Assembly: GCA_035041965.1 (NCBI GenBank) | Contig: JAPYMA010003063.1 | Span: 62,001 to 126,000 of the forward strand | Direction of reading: 5' to 3' | Source: Anisakis pegreffii | Taxonomy: Eukaryota; Nematoda; Chromadorea; Rhabditida; Anisakidae | Length of the DNA: 64,000 nt | Shown: one piece after another, positions 23,691 through 38,042 of the stretch | Position numbering within the stretch: the stretch's first letter is position 1 | Layout of the letters: each line of letters opens with the position of its first letter | Position numbers and translations under genes: made by a program | Notes under the pieces: generated by a model | Database searches by the model: none | The model's input: the letters and a program-made list of their open reading frames with translations, nothing else | What the model was told of the DNA's origin: nothing

Positions 23691-26084
23691 CCCCCATAGC
23701 GCTATAGTAATGTGTATATTGATCTATAGTGATCAAATGCATATGAATGAGCACCTCTGCGCTAGTTTCAGTGATTTTTGCAGGATCAGAATAATTTTTA
23801 TCAGTCCTCCTACTCAACATTCCTAAATTTCAGCGACGACGAAGGAACTGAACATAAATATGCTAAATGTGCAAAAGCCGTGAAAATACTGCTTACAGTT
23901 GAAATTGGTGTTTTTCGCTGGTCACGAAGAAAGTCTTCATTACTGGAAGATAAACTATGTGGTATACAGCAATATTTCGTTAGAGCTCTCCGTTCTTTTC
24001 ATCGTAGCTACAAATTGACTGTGGCTAGACTCATAATCAAGTTCATAATGACAACATATCACCTTCGAAAATAATTAAGATCTTTCTTCTTAATTCAGAG
24101 AGTTTATGTGACTTCAAATGATTCCTTTTTTCGGAATTTTTTCGCAGTTTCTCGTCAATGTTTCGTATTCTTAGGGAAAATTAGATGAATTCCCCGAAAA
24201 TTTCTGATTGTGAGGAACGGAGATGTGTAACGATTCGGTAAAAGTCGGAGACGAGGAAAGTTGGGGCGAACTTTTGCTTTTGAGGAGCATGAAAATGCGG
24301 CTGTGATTTTTGAGATGAAGACAGCAATTGGCAACGGCTTGCCCGAAACTGCCCGTTCACCGCAACACAGCTAATGTATCAGGATTAAGTGACGCAGCAG
24401 ATGCAGTTTTAATTACAAGTTAATGCACCACATCAAATTGACTGAAATCAGCATCAAATTGACAGCCTTTTGTGCACGTTTTTCATGAAATGCTCTCGTC
24501 TGGGAGACGAACTCGTTGGTCCGCATTTATTCTGAAGTAGCGCTAATTATAGTGAGATACGACGTTCCATTGCATTTGGCCTCAGTCTCAGGCTGAGGAT
24601 CATACGGAGATACCGCTCTAGTGCGGATTGGTTTTGTTCAATAGACACTCCGCTCAGCAGCTATTATACATCAGAATCAGCAATTTGTTTAATCAATGCT
24701 ACAACTTCGACGGCAACCTCTACTTAGGATACAACGACTTTATGTCAATGTGTGTACATGCTCCATATAAGAGGAACACTGAATCACATTTTTTGGATTA
24801 ATGATAAGCTGTTGTTGACAGCAGGCAATTGGGTTTAGCAATTTATATTCCATTCAGGTGAGATGGAAGAGGAGGAGGAAGCGAGTGACTGCAGATTATC
24901 GTCATGGTAACGTGAATTTAGAAAAATAGATTTTGTTTTAAGGGCATCAAAGAACAAACGAAGCGTTCGAGTGCTCAGAGATTCTTTGAATAATATTCCC
25001 ATTCTCGAGCGCATACATGCTCACCTCACAAACAGCACGCATATTCATCAGCAGTAATGAATTTGGCTATTCGTTGCGAGGTTGCTGTGTCTATTTCGTT
25101 ATGTGTTCAGTTCATTTGTTTAAGCAACGTGCGAGTGGCTTGAAGAAAGCAAGTTGTGGAGCTTTTCCACACGTTCGATAATAAGGTAGCACAATTTCAT
25201 TGAATGATTTGAGTGGGCTTTCTGAGTTCATTTGCCTTTTCAATGACTTTTATTGAGGTGATTCGTTGGGAAGTGCGTGGCAAAGAGCGGCTTAATCAAT
25301 TTCCTCTACCTACAGGTGATCATAGACAGAACATTTCTAAGATAATGCAAGATATTGATGTGAAGGTTTATTCCCATTTCATCAGGTTTCCTGTTGAGCT
25401 TTTGCTTGCATACTTTTAAGATCGAATTTGCAAAGGTGAAAAAAGCAGGATAGAGAAGCATTGTTGGACTGGAAAGTATTAGAGATTGGATGCATATTCT
25501 ACCAACTATATTTTCATGCCACTACCGTCAAAAGTAATCAGCTCGCAGTCACTGCAAACAATGCTAATGTATTTTCTTGAATGATTATTCTCTTTCAGTC
25601 AGAGAATATGCACTTATGCAGTTTGCGACTTCACTGCAATTTCCGATCAATTTTTCCCGTTTCGTCGGTTTTCAGAAAAATGTCTATCAGTCATTGAGAA
25701 ATGAGAAACGTATTGCGCAAATCTCTGGGGTGCCATACTCTTTCGATATTTAGCCATAAAGACCTCAACGCAATCCGTCGAGCGAGCACCATAGAGAGTG
25801 TTGATCACTAATCCATTCAATCCCATACAAATATGATCCCTCAATGAATTACTAACTTTTCATGCTCACTAACATCATTCACTCGCAACGACTTCACCGG
25901 AAACATGTCAGCTACATAGCTACTAGTTATTCATATTCCATATAAGCCGTTCATTATAAATTACACGAACGCATCTTTTAAGCTGCTTTATCTTCACCAT
26001 TTTTCTCAACAACAAACTAAACTCAATGTGGAATGCAATTTCAGTCGTTGGTTTGGATGAATCAACGATGAAATGACAGCACCT

Positions 26085-26400
26085 AAACTTTGTATGGCTC
26101 TAAAACCATGAACATAAATGCGTATAAGGTGCAATATATCCGATCATAAGCTATACTCGCATCCGCTATCAGTATCACCATCAAATAGAATAACTATCAT
26201 GCGCCTTTATTCTTCCACTCAAGAATCATGATTCATTTTTTGCTTCCATCTCCACTTCATCTTCTTCCGAGCCTTAATGGTTTCATTCTTGAGTGCTTGA
26301 AATGAGCAATCATGGGGTTAATGAGCTCAGGGTTAATCGAGTATCAAGCAGTTAGCCGTTTGAAACTGGAAAACCTTCACACTGTTTGTTTCTATCATGG
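26085..26400. repeat. Diverged direct duplication, copy 1
   Basis: Shared landmarks with 27207-27500 in the same order: GCGTATAA-GTG-AATA-ATCCG, GCTATCAG-ATCACCATC, CATTTTTTGCT, CTCAGGGT-AATCGAGTA, and TTGTTT-TATCATG. Copies lie about 1.1 kb apart, with substitutions and small gaps throughout. Confidence 0.8.
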
Positions 26401-27206
26401 GCACTGTTCACACCTGCGCACTGCACAAGCGCACGGTTCTAGCAATCAGATTGGTGTTTGATTTAGCCGTCGCATTCTTAAGTTTAAATTTGGACTGAGC
26501 AGAAGCCGAAGCGCTAGCCTACGACCACACGTGAGCGTAAACTCGAGTCTATTTCGAGCAAATGAGGCTGAAATAGCCCACGTATAAGACTACGTCTGAT
26601 CGAGACGCACAAATTTTTAACTAAAAGATTTTAGAATAAAAGAATTCAGCTTGGTCTTATAGGTAAACAGATTTCTCGAAGCATTCAATGAATTTCGCGT
26701 GCGAGCCATTAAATTTGTTTCATTTGCATGTTTACGCAGTGTACGGTAAGTGTGGATTAATTCGAGTATGTTGATAGATTTGGTCAATGGTAAATGTATG
26801 GACGATGAATTTGAATAGAATCTGAATTTGAATGCATTAAAGAATTGGATTGCTGTCATGATAATGATGATCCATCTGTTTTGGGCGTTACAGCATGAAA
26901 GCATCAAAGCGTATGAATGAACGATCAAAATAAAACGAGATTAAGACACAAAGAGATTGCGTGAATGGGATAACGAATGTAGGGAATAGAGGAAAGTGCA
27001 TGAAAGAAGATTAGTTGAGTTGAGAATTAAGGAGCACTGTGATTTCGGCGATTGTTTCTTGTTGGTTTTCTTGGATTCATGGTTGCTATCGCTGTTGTTA
27101 TTGTGGTTGGTGTTGGTGATGGTTTCGTTTTGGACTTGATGCCATCCATCCATCGATAGTGTGTTTGCTTCTTTGCCGATTTCGTTTCAGCGATGAGCGT
27201 ATGAAA

Positions 27207-27500
27207 ATAGCGTTCAGACATCGAAACCATAGGCATATAGGCGTATAAAGTGGAATACATCCGGTCTTAAGCTCTTCTCATATTTGCTATCAGATCACCA
27301 TCGATAGCACAACTGTCATACCAATTGATTCGTCCACTCAAATTTCTTGCTTCATTTTTTGCTCTCATCTTCTTCTTAACCTTAATCCTTCCTAACTTAA
27401 CTGCTCGAAATAAACGACCATTGCTCAGGGTCAATCGAGTAGTAAGCAGTCAGTCTTCTGACTGCATGGAAAGCCTTTTCGTTGCTTGTTTTTATCATGC
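27207..27500. repeat. Diverged direct duplication, copy 2
   Basis: Partner of 26085-26400. No reading frame is conserved between the two, so this looks like duplicated non-coding DNA or an old dispersed repeat. Confidence 0.8.
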
Positions 27501-30500
27501 ACATCATCCACATGCATCTATATCTATATGAGCCTACCGTATCATATGAAATGAATGCTCATAATGTCAGATAGATAAGCCGTCTTCAGCTTTTGATCAG
27601 AATGGATAGATGTGAAAATTGTTCGATGAAACAATTCGTTATTGGTGGAATGGGGAGTTTCATCTTGCATCGAAAATGTTTGTACATTCAAAAGTAGGTT
27701 GCTGGCTGATGCATTCAAATGAATACGGTAGGTGTCCATTCATATGGGTGTTCGTTGATTAGGCAACAAACTTTTTTGACAATCAAATGAACGATATTAA
27801 CGACGCCATAGTAGTGTTGCGATCATAAGTTTCTTTTCATGACATGCCATGTCTAATATTCGTTGTCAGTTTTGAGCTGATGATGCATTTCATTTTAATA
27901 CACCTTAGCAAGCACATTCGTCTAACGGTTTGTCATTAACGCAGTTGATGGGCGATTTTGATCGCTTGTTGCAATTACCATAAAATGTTCTTTCGAACTT
28001 TTTTGAAGTACATTAAAATCGCATTAATTCTAAATGGCTGCGATTCAAATTGCTGCGAAGTCGATTTCGTTTTTACCATCGAAATTAGATGTTTTGTGAA
28101 TTACCTTAAAAAATCATTCGCATTCAATTTTATTGACTTTTGTTTCTTATGCTTCACTGAAGAAATTTTCTGTTACCAGTACCAATTGTTGCCTATGTTC
28201 CATAAAGGACCTCTCAAAAGAGCATAGTTTCCACTTCCGATGTGCAGCCATCTCTAGGATTTTTCCCATATAATTCAGAATATAATTTAGAGTTGCTATC
28301 GTGACCACATTACCAATTGATTGCTATCTCGATTTTATAGCCTTTTTCAGCTCGCATTTTCAGCCGCAAAAGTTTGAATATACTATTCATCATATTATTA
28401 CATTAGATTGTTAGAGCTAGCTGAAGTTTTTTTCCAGTCTCTTTTCGCTGTGATTCGTATCATTCATCGGATGAAGATACATGGATTTATTTCTGAAACA
28501 TAAGGAATGGGACGGTAGAAGCGATCGAGTTTTTCAATGGAATCGACCTGATTTTTCGGCCAGATTGATCGAATTTTTCAATGAAATTAGTGCAGTTGTT
28601 TGATGAAATCGATCAAGTTGTTTAGCTATATATCAACAAAACAGAATGCAGTTCTGAGCTGCTTTTCTCCTGAATCAGCTGATGTGATGATGCGTAATTG
28701 AGGGAATTTTCAATGTTCAACATATGTGCTGCGTTGTTATATTCTCTCTTTTCGAAAGTGCAATCAGCATTTGTTCAGTGCACTAATCAAAACCAGAGCC
28801 GGGAGTATTATTTCCAATTGAAACGTTTAGATGTCGGAGTGCAGAAAGACAACACACGAGATGTTGAATGCATTGTCATGCAATCATCAACGCGTGATTG
28901 TGGCTGAGTGTTTACGCTTCAAGAAGAAAAACTTTTAAAATCTACTGATTTTGAGCACAGTCGTCCAGCGAGGAGCACATGCGATAACTTGTACCGATGG
29001 ACAACCGACACCGTTAACAACGAAATCTTATTTGAGTAGAACTATACAGTCTGAACTGGAAAAACGATTTAGAGCAACGATTGTTGCGTTAGAACAATGC
29101 TCACATAGGATGTATCGCTAAGATCAACGATTTCACCCTTACTCCCTTACATATACTTCGAAACATGAGACTCATGTATTCCTTTGTCAGAAGTCCATTT
29201 GAAGCCCTTGTTCAGTACTGCATCTGTTCTTAGCGATAACTTTCTCTGACTTTTTCAAGTAATTTGCACATTTTCTTAGTTGCAGTGGGTAATGTTAAAT
29301 TAGATGCTAGTGTTATTGGGTCTTATACTGTCATGAAGCATTGATCATCGGTAAACATTTTGCAATGTGCAAGAAGATTGCATCTTCTGGCCTAGACATC
29401 GATGTTTCATAGATGAGCTCAGGGTATGGTGGGGAAGGAATCTGCAGTTATGTGGTTTGTAGGCGATTGCTGGAAAGTGTAGATGTTTGCACCATGGAAA
29501 CCAAAAAAGCTTAATTGCATCCAGAAAATATAACAAGTCTTTTTTGGTTGTAGTATTAACACGAACCAAGTTGTAACTACAATTTATAACTGCAGTTTTA
29601 GCCATCATGTTCGTCGCTGAATGCATGCATTTGAATGATGTTTCAGGGCACATTAGCTTGGTATCGATCATGTGAGCGTTAGCATTTACTGAGTAGTTAG
29701 GATAAGTGGGTATTACTGCTTGAACTGGACGAAAGAATCAGCTGAAACAGAGAGAAAGAGCGGACGTAATGAACGAGAGTGCACCCAAAGGTGTGCAAAA
29801 ACTTTAACAATACTAGGATATTCATGATACTAGGAACAAGGGAGCACCATAAAGCATAAAAAACTGCTCAGTTCAGTGTTGTTCCGTTTTTAATGCTCAT
29901 TTAGTGAGCCTTTCCTGACACCATAGAAGTGAACGTGAGGCATAAATTTATGTGAAAAATCAGTCAATTTCGAAAATTTATCGGTGTTTGTTTGCCGAGT
30001 TGTTTTGTTTTCTGGTATGGTTATCGCATTACACAGTGTGCAATAATCATTACATTCAATCGTAATTGCTTCGAAACGATAACGAAATTTGATTTGCTGC
30101 TCGCACATTCACTAATTTCTCGAGCACATTCAGTTTGAGAGTGAAACAAGATACGCTGGCTGCAGTTGTGAGCAGTGAACGTAGTCAAACAAATGATGAT
30201 CGGTCGTTCTTAGCTAATATTCCCTAATGAATCGTTTATGAGTTGCGACCAATGGAGAATTAGCAAATATTTGCTTCTGATTTCGCTCGATCTTTCAGCC
30301 ACATTGTTGAGGCAAACATTTCTTCAGTGCCACTTCGGATTTATCAATTTCCAAGTGATGTCGTCTCTCGATTATCTTTGCTCGTGCACGAGATTGAACT
30401 TGTGCACGGCACGTTCTAGAATTGGATGCTGCCTTCACTGACAATGATTTCTGTTGCTTCGATTGCCACTGCCTCATTCTTCACTCGGTTACTGGCCCTG

Positions 30501-33500
30501 ATAAGATAATACGAAAGTGGTTCTGACCACAACGGTTGCTTATAGGTGAAATTATAGCATTCATAACGGTTTGTTACCTCTTTGGAACCTGAGAAGATTA
30601 CAAGATAACTTCCCAGACAAAGCCTGAGTTATTTTGCTCATAAGAAATCAATTCATCTGCTCGCAGCCGAAAAAATCGTTTGTGTGGGAGACAAATGTTC
30701 ATTGCTGAGGCAATATTCGGCATTTTCAGCAGCAAATTGGCTTTGTTGTCGAGTGTTCATGCAGATGTTGTCTGCTCTAATAGCTCGAATGAAGCGAACA
30801 TGAGTGATGACAAAAATATCGGTGATGAATAATTAAAGTGAATGCTTTCGAAAGTATTGTTTGAAGAGTGACTCTCGACTGTGCCTGTTGCTGGCTAATA
30901 ATATTGTTCTGACGTAATTATGCTCATTACGGGCATTTATAACGTCAGCCAGTCGTTACATTGTTGGTTTTATTTTATAATATTCATTTTTTTGCTTGAA
31001 ATTTTTGAATGAGTATTTCAGAGAATAGCGATAGCGACATTTTGGCTGGTGTTGAGCGAAATCAAACTATTGAAGAGATACGAACTCATGATAAGACAGT
31101 AACAGAGATGGATAGCAACTATAACAGGGATGTTCATAGGAATATTAATAACACACACCAATAATGATGCTAATAATGACACCAATACAAGACACAGTGA
31201 CGGAGCAAGCTCAAAATTACTCCTTTGAAGTTTGAGAGAACGCTGATCGAAAATACGATGATTATTATGTTTTTGCTAACAGTAAGATGCAGCGCCCATA
31301 TGTTCGCAATGCTTCTTGTGGGCGACGGTTTTAAGCAGTCACAAAGCAGATAGTGCTATAAAATTCACTGGGTTAATGAGTAGTCATTCAAATCAGTCAG
31401 AGGATGTCTTGGACAATGCAAACAAATTCGGAAATGTTTCAGAGCACTAGTTTTGAAATAACTGAGAATGCAACTGTACACATAGAACGACTTTTCGAGC
31501 GTATATATGTCTGTATAGAATGAACTCCTTTCGGGTACTCAGTACAATCTCATTTACAATTCCATCGATCCATAAATCCGGCGACTTAGATGGGCTCTGT
31601 AATCCGTGGATTTCAAACAACATCTTATATAGACTTATCCGTTCTTCGAACGGAGATTCTTGCTTAGCAGAAATCCTAAAATCATCTCTCAGCCACTCAT
31701 GGATAGAGCTTCAACAAGCACTGGATGAAAGTTCAAACAAAATCTATACTTTCACAAATCTACTCTAATCTATCTGTGTGCTTCAACGTATCGCCCCATC
31801 GGTTTGTTACTGCCTGTTAAAATGCTTTTTGGATTTTTGGATCTTCACACATTTTTCGTTTGCCAATTGTGATAACAACACTTCATGTCTAGTTCTTCAG
31901 CATGCACATAGATCCTCGATCTGATTGTATGATAACAAAAAAAAAACGATGCAACCATTCACCCCGAAGTCACAAGGTGTTCGTCATTTGCTTAACGTTG
32001 CGGTCGAAAGAAATGAGCACGCACGTTCAATAATTTATAGTTCACAGCAAAAAGCTCGTTTTCGTTGTTTGTCTTCCAGTGCATTCAGCAATTGTTCATT
32101 TGTGACGCAAATACAGCTTTGAACAATGCTATCTTGACGTCAGTCATTTGACTATTTTTAGGCTCTTGCATTGCTTGCTTGGAGATTTCACTCAATTTCT
32201 GCTTTTTGACACTAAACATCGCTGAGATTTTTTTTTGGGGGGTAAAATGCTAAAGTGTTCGAGTTTCCAGCTGTGACGTTTCCGACACAACTTGATCGAA
32301 CGTTGTGATCGTTGATGTGATCGTTTTGTCGTTATTCTTTCGGCATCGGTATCGCTCATTCTTTGTAGTCTCAATGTTTTTGAGGTATTGTTACAACGAT
32401 GCGATGTTCTTTGGAGTTTCGTCAAAGTAACAATCGAGAGATTTCTTCAAAATACTGCCGATCGAACCGAGAAGATTGTAACGAATGGATATTTTAACTG
32501 AATGAACGCAGGCAGATATTTATGACTATAGTTCTTCGTTTTTGATCCTATCGACAAAGGGCGCAATAATATTTCACATTTGATGTACTTTCATGTTGAA
32601 TGTGTTCAGCTTGTGAAGCTGCAATGACGGGGAAGCAGTGTGACGTAAGCGTGCTGTAGTTGATTGATTGGATGGATAAACAAATGCAGCAATGGAGAAG
32701 TAGCCTTGATGAGTGAATGAATTCGAAATTTGATTGGTACTTAAGTGGGATTGGTATCTTAGTGGTGCAACTGACGAGTGAGAACAAACGAACGCACGGT
32801 TTCATGTGGTTGTTTATGATTTCATGTGGCTGTGTTTTTTAAGTCATCAATTTTACGGTTAGAATGTGCGAATAAGTGAAGTGATGAAGGTGATTGAGTG
32901 TTTAAAGTGGCCAAAGATATATGATATGAATGGCAAGAGGAATTTATGATGAGCCACAAGGTTTTCGTCAGTTTGTTCGACGCATTCAACAGGTTCTACG
33001 CGGTGCTGACGGCGCTCAAATGTTTGAGCGAAATGGCACTCTCATCTTTTGATGGTGTATTTTTGACTGATCAGTCTCAGATTTTGACTTTCAATAGCTA
33101 ACACTTGAAAGGCGAATACCAAACCATCGAAGATTTCGGAGAATACTCTAGGCTCTTTTGAAGTTATTCTGTGACTACATCTGTTAGCTACATGGAATCA
33201 ACTACATTGTGAGTGGATTTCTTCGAAGTGAGTGTTTGACGAGAACAATTTCCAGAAGATTGCTCTCCGAGGAAGTCTTGCACTATTGATGGCGACCAGC
33301 AACGCGTTATGACATTAGAGCAATTCTTTTATTGGAACATCGAATTGAAACATGACTGAAAACGCGAAGAAACGGAACAGGAATTGGAAAATCGTTGATA
33401 GATGGGAGGCCATTAATTGTGAAATCCAGTCATGAAAGAAGTCGAATTCCCTTCGGACCAGCTCATTGCTTTGTTCCAAATAAATTTCTCCATATTGGTT

Positions 33501-36500
33501 TTTCTAATCAAAAGCAATATTTTAAGACATCCATCAGCCTGTCTCTCGCTTTGTTCCGATACGCGCTTGCAGTCTACTATTAGGCAGTTGTTCGCTTCTG
33601 AGCCAATTCAATTCAATTCAATTCGTTCTCTTATCCGTTCAATTGATTGGAAGTCATCGAGAATTTTTGTGCGCCAGACATATTCACCAACATTAATGAG
33701 GTAGCGGAAAACGAAAAACAACATCAAATTGCGTTGATTTTTTTGTTCGGCAAGATTTTTGCTGTTTCATTCGCGTGTTTCATTTTGAATTGATTGCGTT
33801 CGTGACTGGCAGTTGTTCGTGAATGGAACGCGATAATTAGGGCAATGCACCAAAGAGTTGAAACCGCATCAAATAATCAACTGCAATTAGCCAGTTTTAC
33901 AGGTACCACGCTGCCTGCACATTCAAATGCATACACCAACGCAATGTTGATGTTGCCACAGTTGAACATAATCTTTGTTGCGTTGTTACTCTCAGATTCA
34001 ATTGGGTTCATTATTCTGATGGTGCCTAGGTGACTAGTGAAAGTTTTTTTGCCGTCTGAATGCATTTGATCGTATCAGATAGCTTAGAGGCATACGGACG
34101 TCTAGGTAGCATCGGTCTGTTGGTACGTTGGTGAGCGCTTGAAATTCATTTTTGGAGGCGCTTGAGTATCAACTGACTGAAGATGAGTTACATTTTATTT
34201 AACATGTAACATCAACCAGCAGTGGGAAATATCACGAACGGAACGAGTATTACACTTAGATGAGGCCATCTTCAATTTTACTTGGAGTTAGTGCTAGCAA
34301 AACAATTTTCTACGGTCTTCAGCCAAATCTAACAAATGCTCAAGCGAATTGCTGCTGAGTTCAGCGAAATCTGAGAATCTAACAAATCCATCAAATAGAA
34401 AAATATCCGAAAATGAATGCGAATTGCTGCGTTTGGATGCAAAATTTTGGCAATTTGTTATCGAAATCGGAAAAGCTAAATTGAGACCTAAATGATTGTT
34501 AGATGGATTATGAAAAATCGTTATCGCTCACTGCATGCTATGGCTGAAATGGCCTCATTATACTTAGCCATTAGTAGATTCAACGAATTTCACCTCATTA
34601 TTTCGAATAGTTCGTCAATAAAATACCTCGGAAAATATTGAATGAGATAACTGAGACTCATTTTTACGGTTCATTCTTACGTTGATCGGGTTTTGAGTGG
34701 TTTATAATTGTGACTTTGATGATAGTTTTCTCATAATTGATAATCATTCCACACTTTATTGCTTTGTTCAATTATCTACGAATCTGGACAAGAATTGGGA
34801 GTATATTTCGGCTCATACTCGCAGCATTTATATGGATCAGATATTTGGAATGATTTGGATGTTCTGTCGCGCACGAATCATGTACCGATGGGTGCTTTTA
34901 GGCTGATTGCTTGGGCAGACGGTTACTTTTTGCAGGCATTCTCGATTAAGTCCGAGCATTTAATTGAATGACTTCTGCTTGCAAATATAGATGCTTTCGC
35001 TGAGAATTGATTTATTTCTCGCTCCGCAAAACGCTTCATTGGGTTAATTGTCCATAAAATAATAGAGCCATTGATCGACCAGCACTATTTTATCATGAAA
35101 AACTTCTAATTATTTTCCATTGCTGCCTCAAAATTTTCTAAAGTGGGTTAATAATTTTCTAGAAGAATCCATTCCAAATGCGAGTGCACGCACCTGAACC
35201 ATTTTGCATATCAAACTAAATTATTGAAAACGTGTTCGTTCAGAGAAATTCCATCAAATTTTACGGTGAATTCCATATGATTCATGAAGAAATTTCAGGC
35301 ATTTTTCATCAATATAAATCGTATTCCACATTTCAAGCAGCAACAAAAATGACAAGAATCCATTCATATGACTACTGCCCGCCGCTGCTACTGCTGTTGT
35401 TGCCTTCCACGCATACATATCATTCAAAAATGAAATAGCTAATAGTTTATGCGCTCAGAACGGCAATTAAGAGTCAGTGCTGTGAATTGAGGTATGATGA
35501 GTTAGGTGTTGAATGAGCACTACTAGTCACCTCATTCGTCAGTATGATGAATAGTCTCGAAGTTGTTCGTCGTAAACATCATATGATATAGCAGTTGATC
35601 GGTTTGTTATGCATCCATTTTCATCGAATGCAGCTAAACGATAAACGATATTGTCGTTCTGAACATGTGTCGTAAACACACATTCATGCGTATAAACTCC
35701 AGTATGCACTCACGAAAAAGGAAGGCGCTGTGCACGATTGAATGAATGAAATGAATTATTTATAATATTTCAAAGTTTGGTTACTTGCGATCATTCCTCA
35801 TATGATAACTTGCTAGCTAGGCACGTTCGATAGGCTGCAATATGTAACGAATAACAGCAATACCAAATGCTCGATTATTCCCTACGAACATTTTCGTTCA
35901 CCTTCGATTATTCCTTGAATGCTATAAGTGAACTGAATTTTATTCTCATGTCAGCCAAATTCTGCTCTGTAAGCATTTCTTTGAAATAATCGCGGTGAGT
36001 GTATTGCCATTCCACGCTTATGCACTAATAGTCGGTCAGTGTGCTGAATCTGCACAATATCGTCAATCATCCAGAAATTTTGGTTGTTCATGGAAACTTT
36101 TTTGCATATGACACTTCTTTTCTGCGACCGTTCTTTGCCGGGTCGACCGCTTCAGAAAGATTTTGACGAAGCCTTCCGCTGCAGAATGTTCTGATCGTGA
36201 GCAGATTGTTTTATTTTGCATTTGCTCTCCGTTCACATTCGATATTCGTCCGTTGTTTTTCAACTTTTACATGATTGTATACGTTGAGTTCAGCAGGTTC
36301 AACAATGTTTCATGAGTGAATCATTGACGAACGATTCGGAATACTAGTCAAGTGATACGGAGGTGGAACCGATTCGAAATGATACTATTTTTCAAAATTC
36401 AGAACCATAGCGTTATCAGCGGAAGATTCTTGACATCGTGATCTCTTCCGTTTTAATTGGCAGCAATGTATTAGACCGGTAAACCCTAATCAGTAGCTCC

Positions 36501-38030
36501 TATCATCTAATGCCCATGAACAACAAGATTCCTGTACGTCTAGCTGAATCATATTCCGTTATAAGTCTAAGCTCTATTGCGCAGAATATTCGGACTGCTT
36601 TCAGATTTATCTCGCTTTCTAAATTCTCAAAGTATATCTATCTCACTCAGTTGACGTTGAAGTAAAACTGCTCATGATTCCTTCCCAGCCTTTGTTATAT
36701 TGAATATATTAGCACGATGAGTCCACAAAAGAGAAGGCGGAAAAGGGTGAACTGAGTCTATACCATTGGAGATAACGAATTGCGTCATCATGCAATGTGT
36801 CACAATTCATGAGTCATTTTTCGGGTTGACATGGAAAGATTTCGATGTCAATAAGAATATAAAGTGGGAGGGAATGACGAAATTTTGATTTTTTCATTAT
36901 TTGATTTATGGTGAATCATATTTGAATGAATTGAACAGAAGTGAAGTCAATTGACGAAAACGCACATCAATCAGTGCGTTTATTTTGGTGATTTCGATCA
37001 AAATTTTCACGATTCGTGAATGTCATCCGAAAAAGTGTGCGTGTGTGTGTGGCAAAAAAGAACTCAATAAACTATTTAAGTTTGTGAATTTTTGCCGATG
37101 CTGTTACTTTTGGTGGTTGGTATGGAACGATATTATTTACGGACAGTTTGCAACGATGTTTCTTGAACAATAGCTGAAAAATTCGTTTTGTTGAATAGCT
37201 GTTAATGAACTGAGGGAGGAGGATACATTTTGAATGCTGGCAGTCTTAGATTTTGTTTGATTTGTTTTCGAGTTGCTTTTCTTGCTCTGCTCACATTTCA
37301 TCAGTTCATGTTTATTTATGCCCCTTCCGATACCGCCAATCAGCATCACTGCGTCGGTCTTGAACACAGACGGACGGACATTTCCTGTCCGCAAGTTTAA
37401 TCCGCTTTAATTCGATCGCTTTGCATTCGTATCGACCGACGAGTCGAGAGTGAAGCTCGCAAGAGCATCGTTCGGACGAGTGTCGCTCGCTCACCGCTGC
37501 AATCTGTCAGATTCTCTCAGCTAGAGTCGGCAGCAACCCCATCAAATTACGTAACGTCAAGAAATTTTGTTCCTGTTCGTAATGAAATGATGAGAAAGTC
37601 ACACTTTGTTCATTAAAAATTCCTAGGTTCTGACTGCTTGACTGAGAGAACTCTGAAAAATGTGGTCATGAGAAAAATCTGAAATGTTCAGAAATCGGAC
37701 GGATGTGAAAGGTGACGATCAGATCGAATGACTAACTAATTAGTTGAAATAGTTACGTCGTAAGATTCGCTTATGACTCTGACTGTATTCCAATGATTTT
37801 CGCTTGATTTACTGCGTGAAAAGGGTATCATATTGCTGGTGATTTTTCAAGCTGTATTTTTCAGAGAGGATCATCGAAAGAGCGGTGAATATCTGCATAA
37901 ACTTCGTGATATATAGTTTTTATGGTGAACAAGTGTTGCTTTTGAATAGTTGCGGAATACTGTGAAGTGATCTGAAAGCACATAACATTTATTCTGATAC
38001 GAAAAGCAACAATGGAAGTTGTTATTGTTG

Positions 38031-38042
38031 TTTTACAGTAAT
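38031..38042 (+). promoter_or_regulatory. Possible trans-splice acceptor
   Basis: TTTTACAG is followed by TAAT and then the ATG at 38043. A U-rich acceptor this close to a start codon, with no upstream coding exon in sight, suggests leader addition. An ordinary cis intron in the 5' UTR is the alternative. Confidence 0.4.

Larger units (their letters stand above)
14400..24100. other. Mosaic of old and recent segmental duplications
   Basis: This stretch contains several families of related blocks. One pair of blocks is around 15896-16332 and 19012-19448, with diverged relatives near 17690-17935 and 19652-19850. A second family is at 16905-17065, 17145-17315 and 17935-18065. TGCAAAAATAAAAC-type segments near 15505 and 18938 are also shared. 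Several blocks contain hydrophobic frames on one strand or the other, so decayed membrane-protein exons (for example nematode chemoreceptors) are possible, but no frame is intact enough to name. Much of the interval appears to be pseudogene or intron. Confidence 0.6.
24100..38000. other. Largely featureless AT-rich sequence
   Basis: No frame with recognisable domains and no RNA gene was seen. Apart from the 26.1/27.2 kb duplication it holds only short motifs, such as a few AATTC repeats at 33603 and GTGTGTGTG at 37040. A CpG-richer stretch at 37370-37520 lies about 0.5 kb upstream of the candidate gene at 38 kb and could be its promoter region. It could also hold long introns of unseen genes. 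Confidence 0.5.

Noticed and set aside
26660..26747. Plus-strand segment between a TTATAG acceptor and a GTAAGT donor (VNRFLEAFNEFRVRAIKF)
   Set aside because: The acceptor is weak, no neighbouring exon fits its phase, and a longer minus-strand frame covers the same bases.
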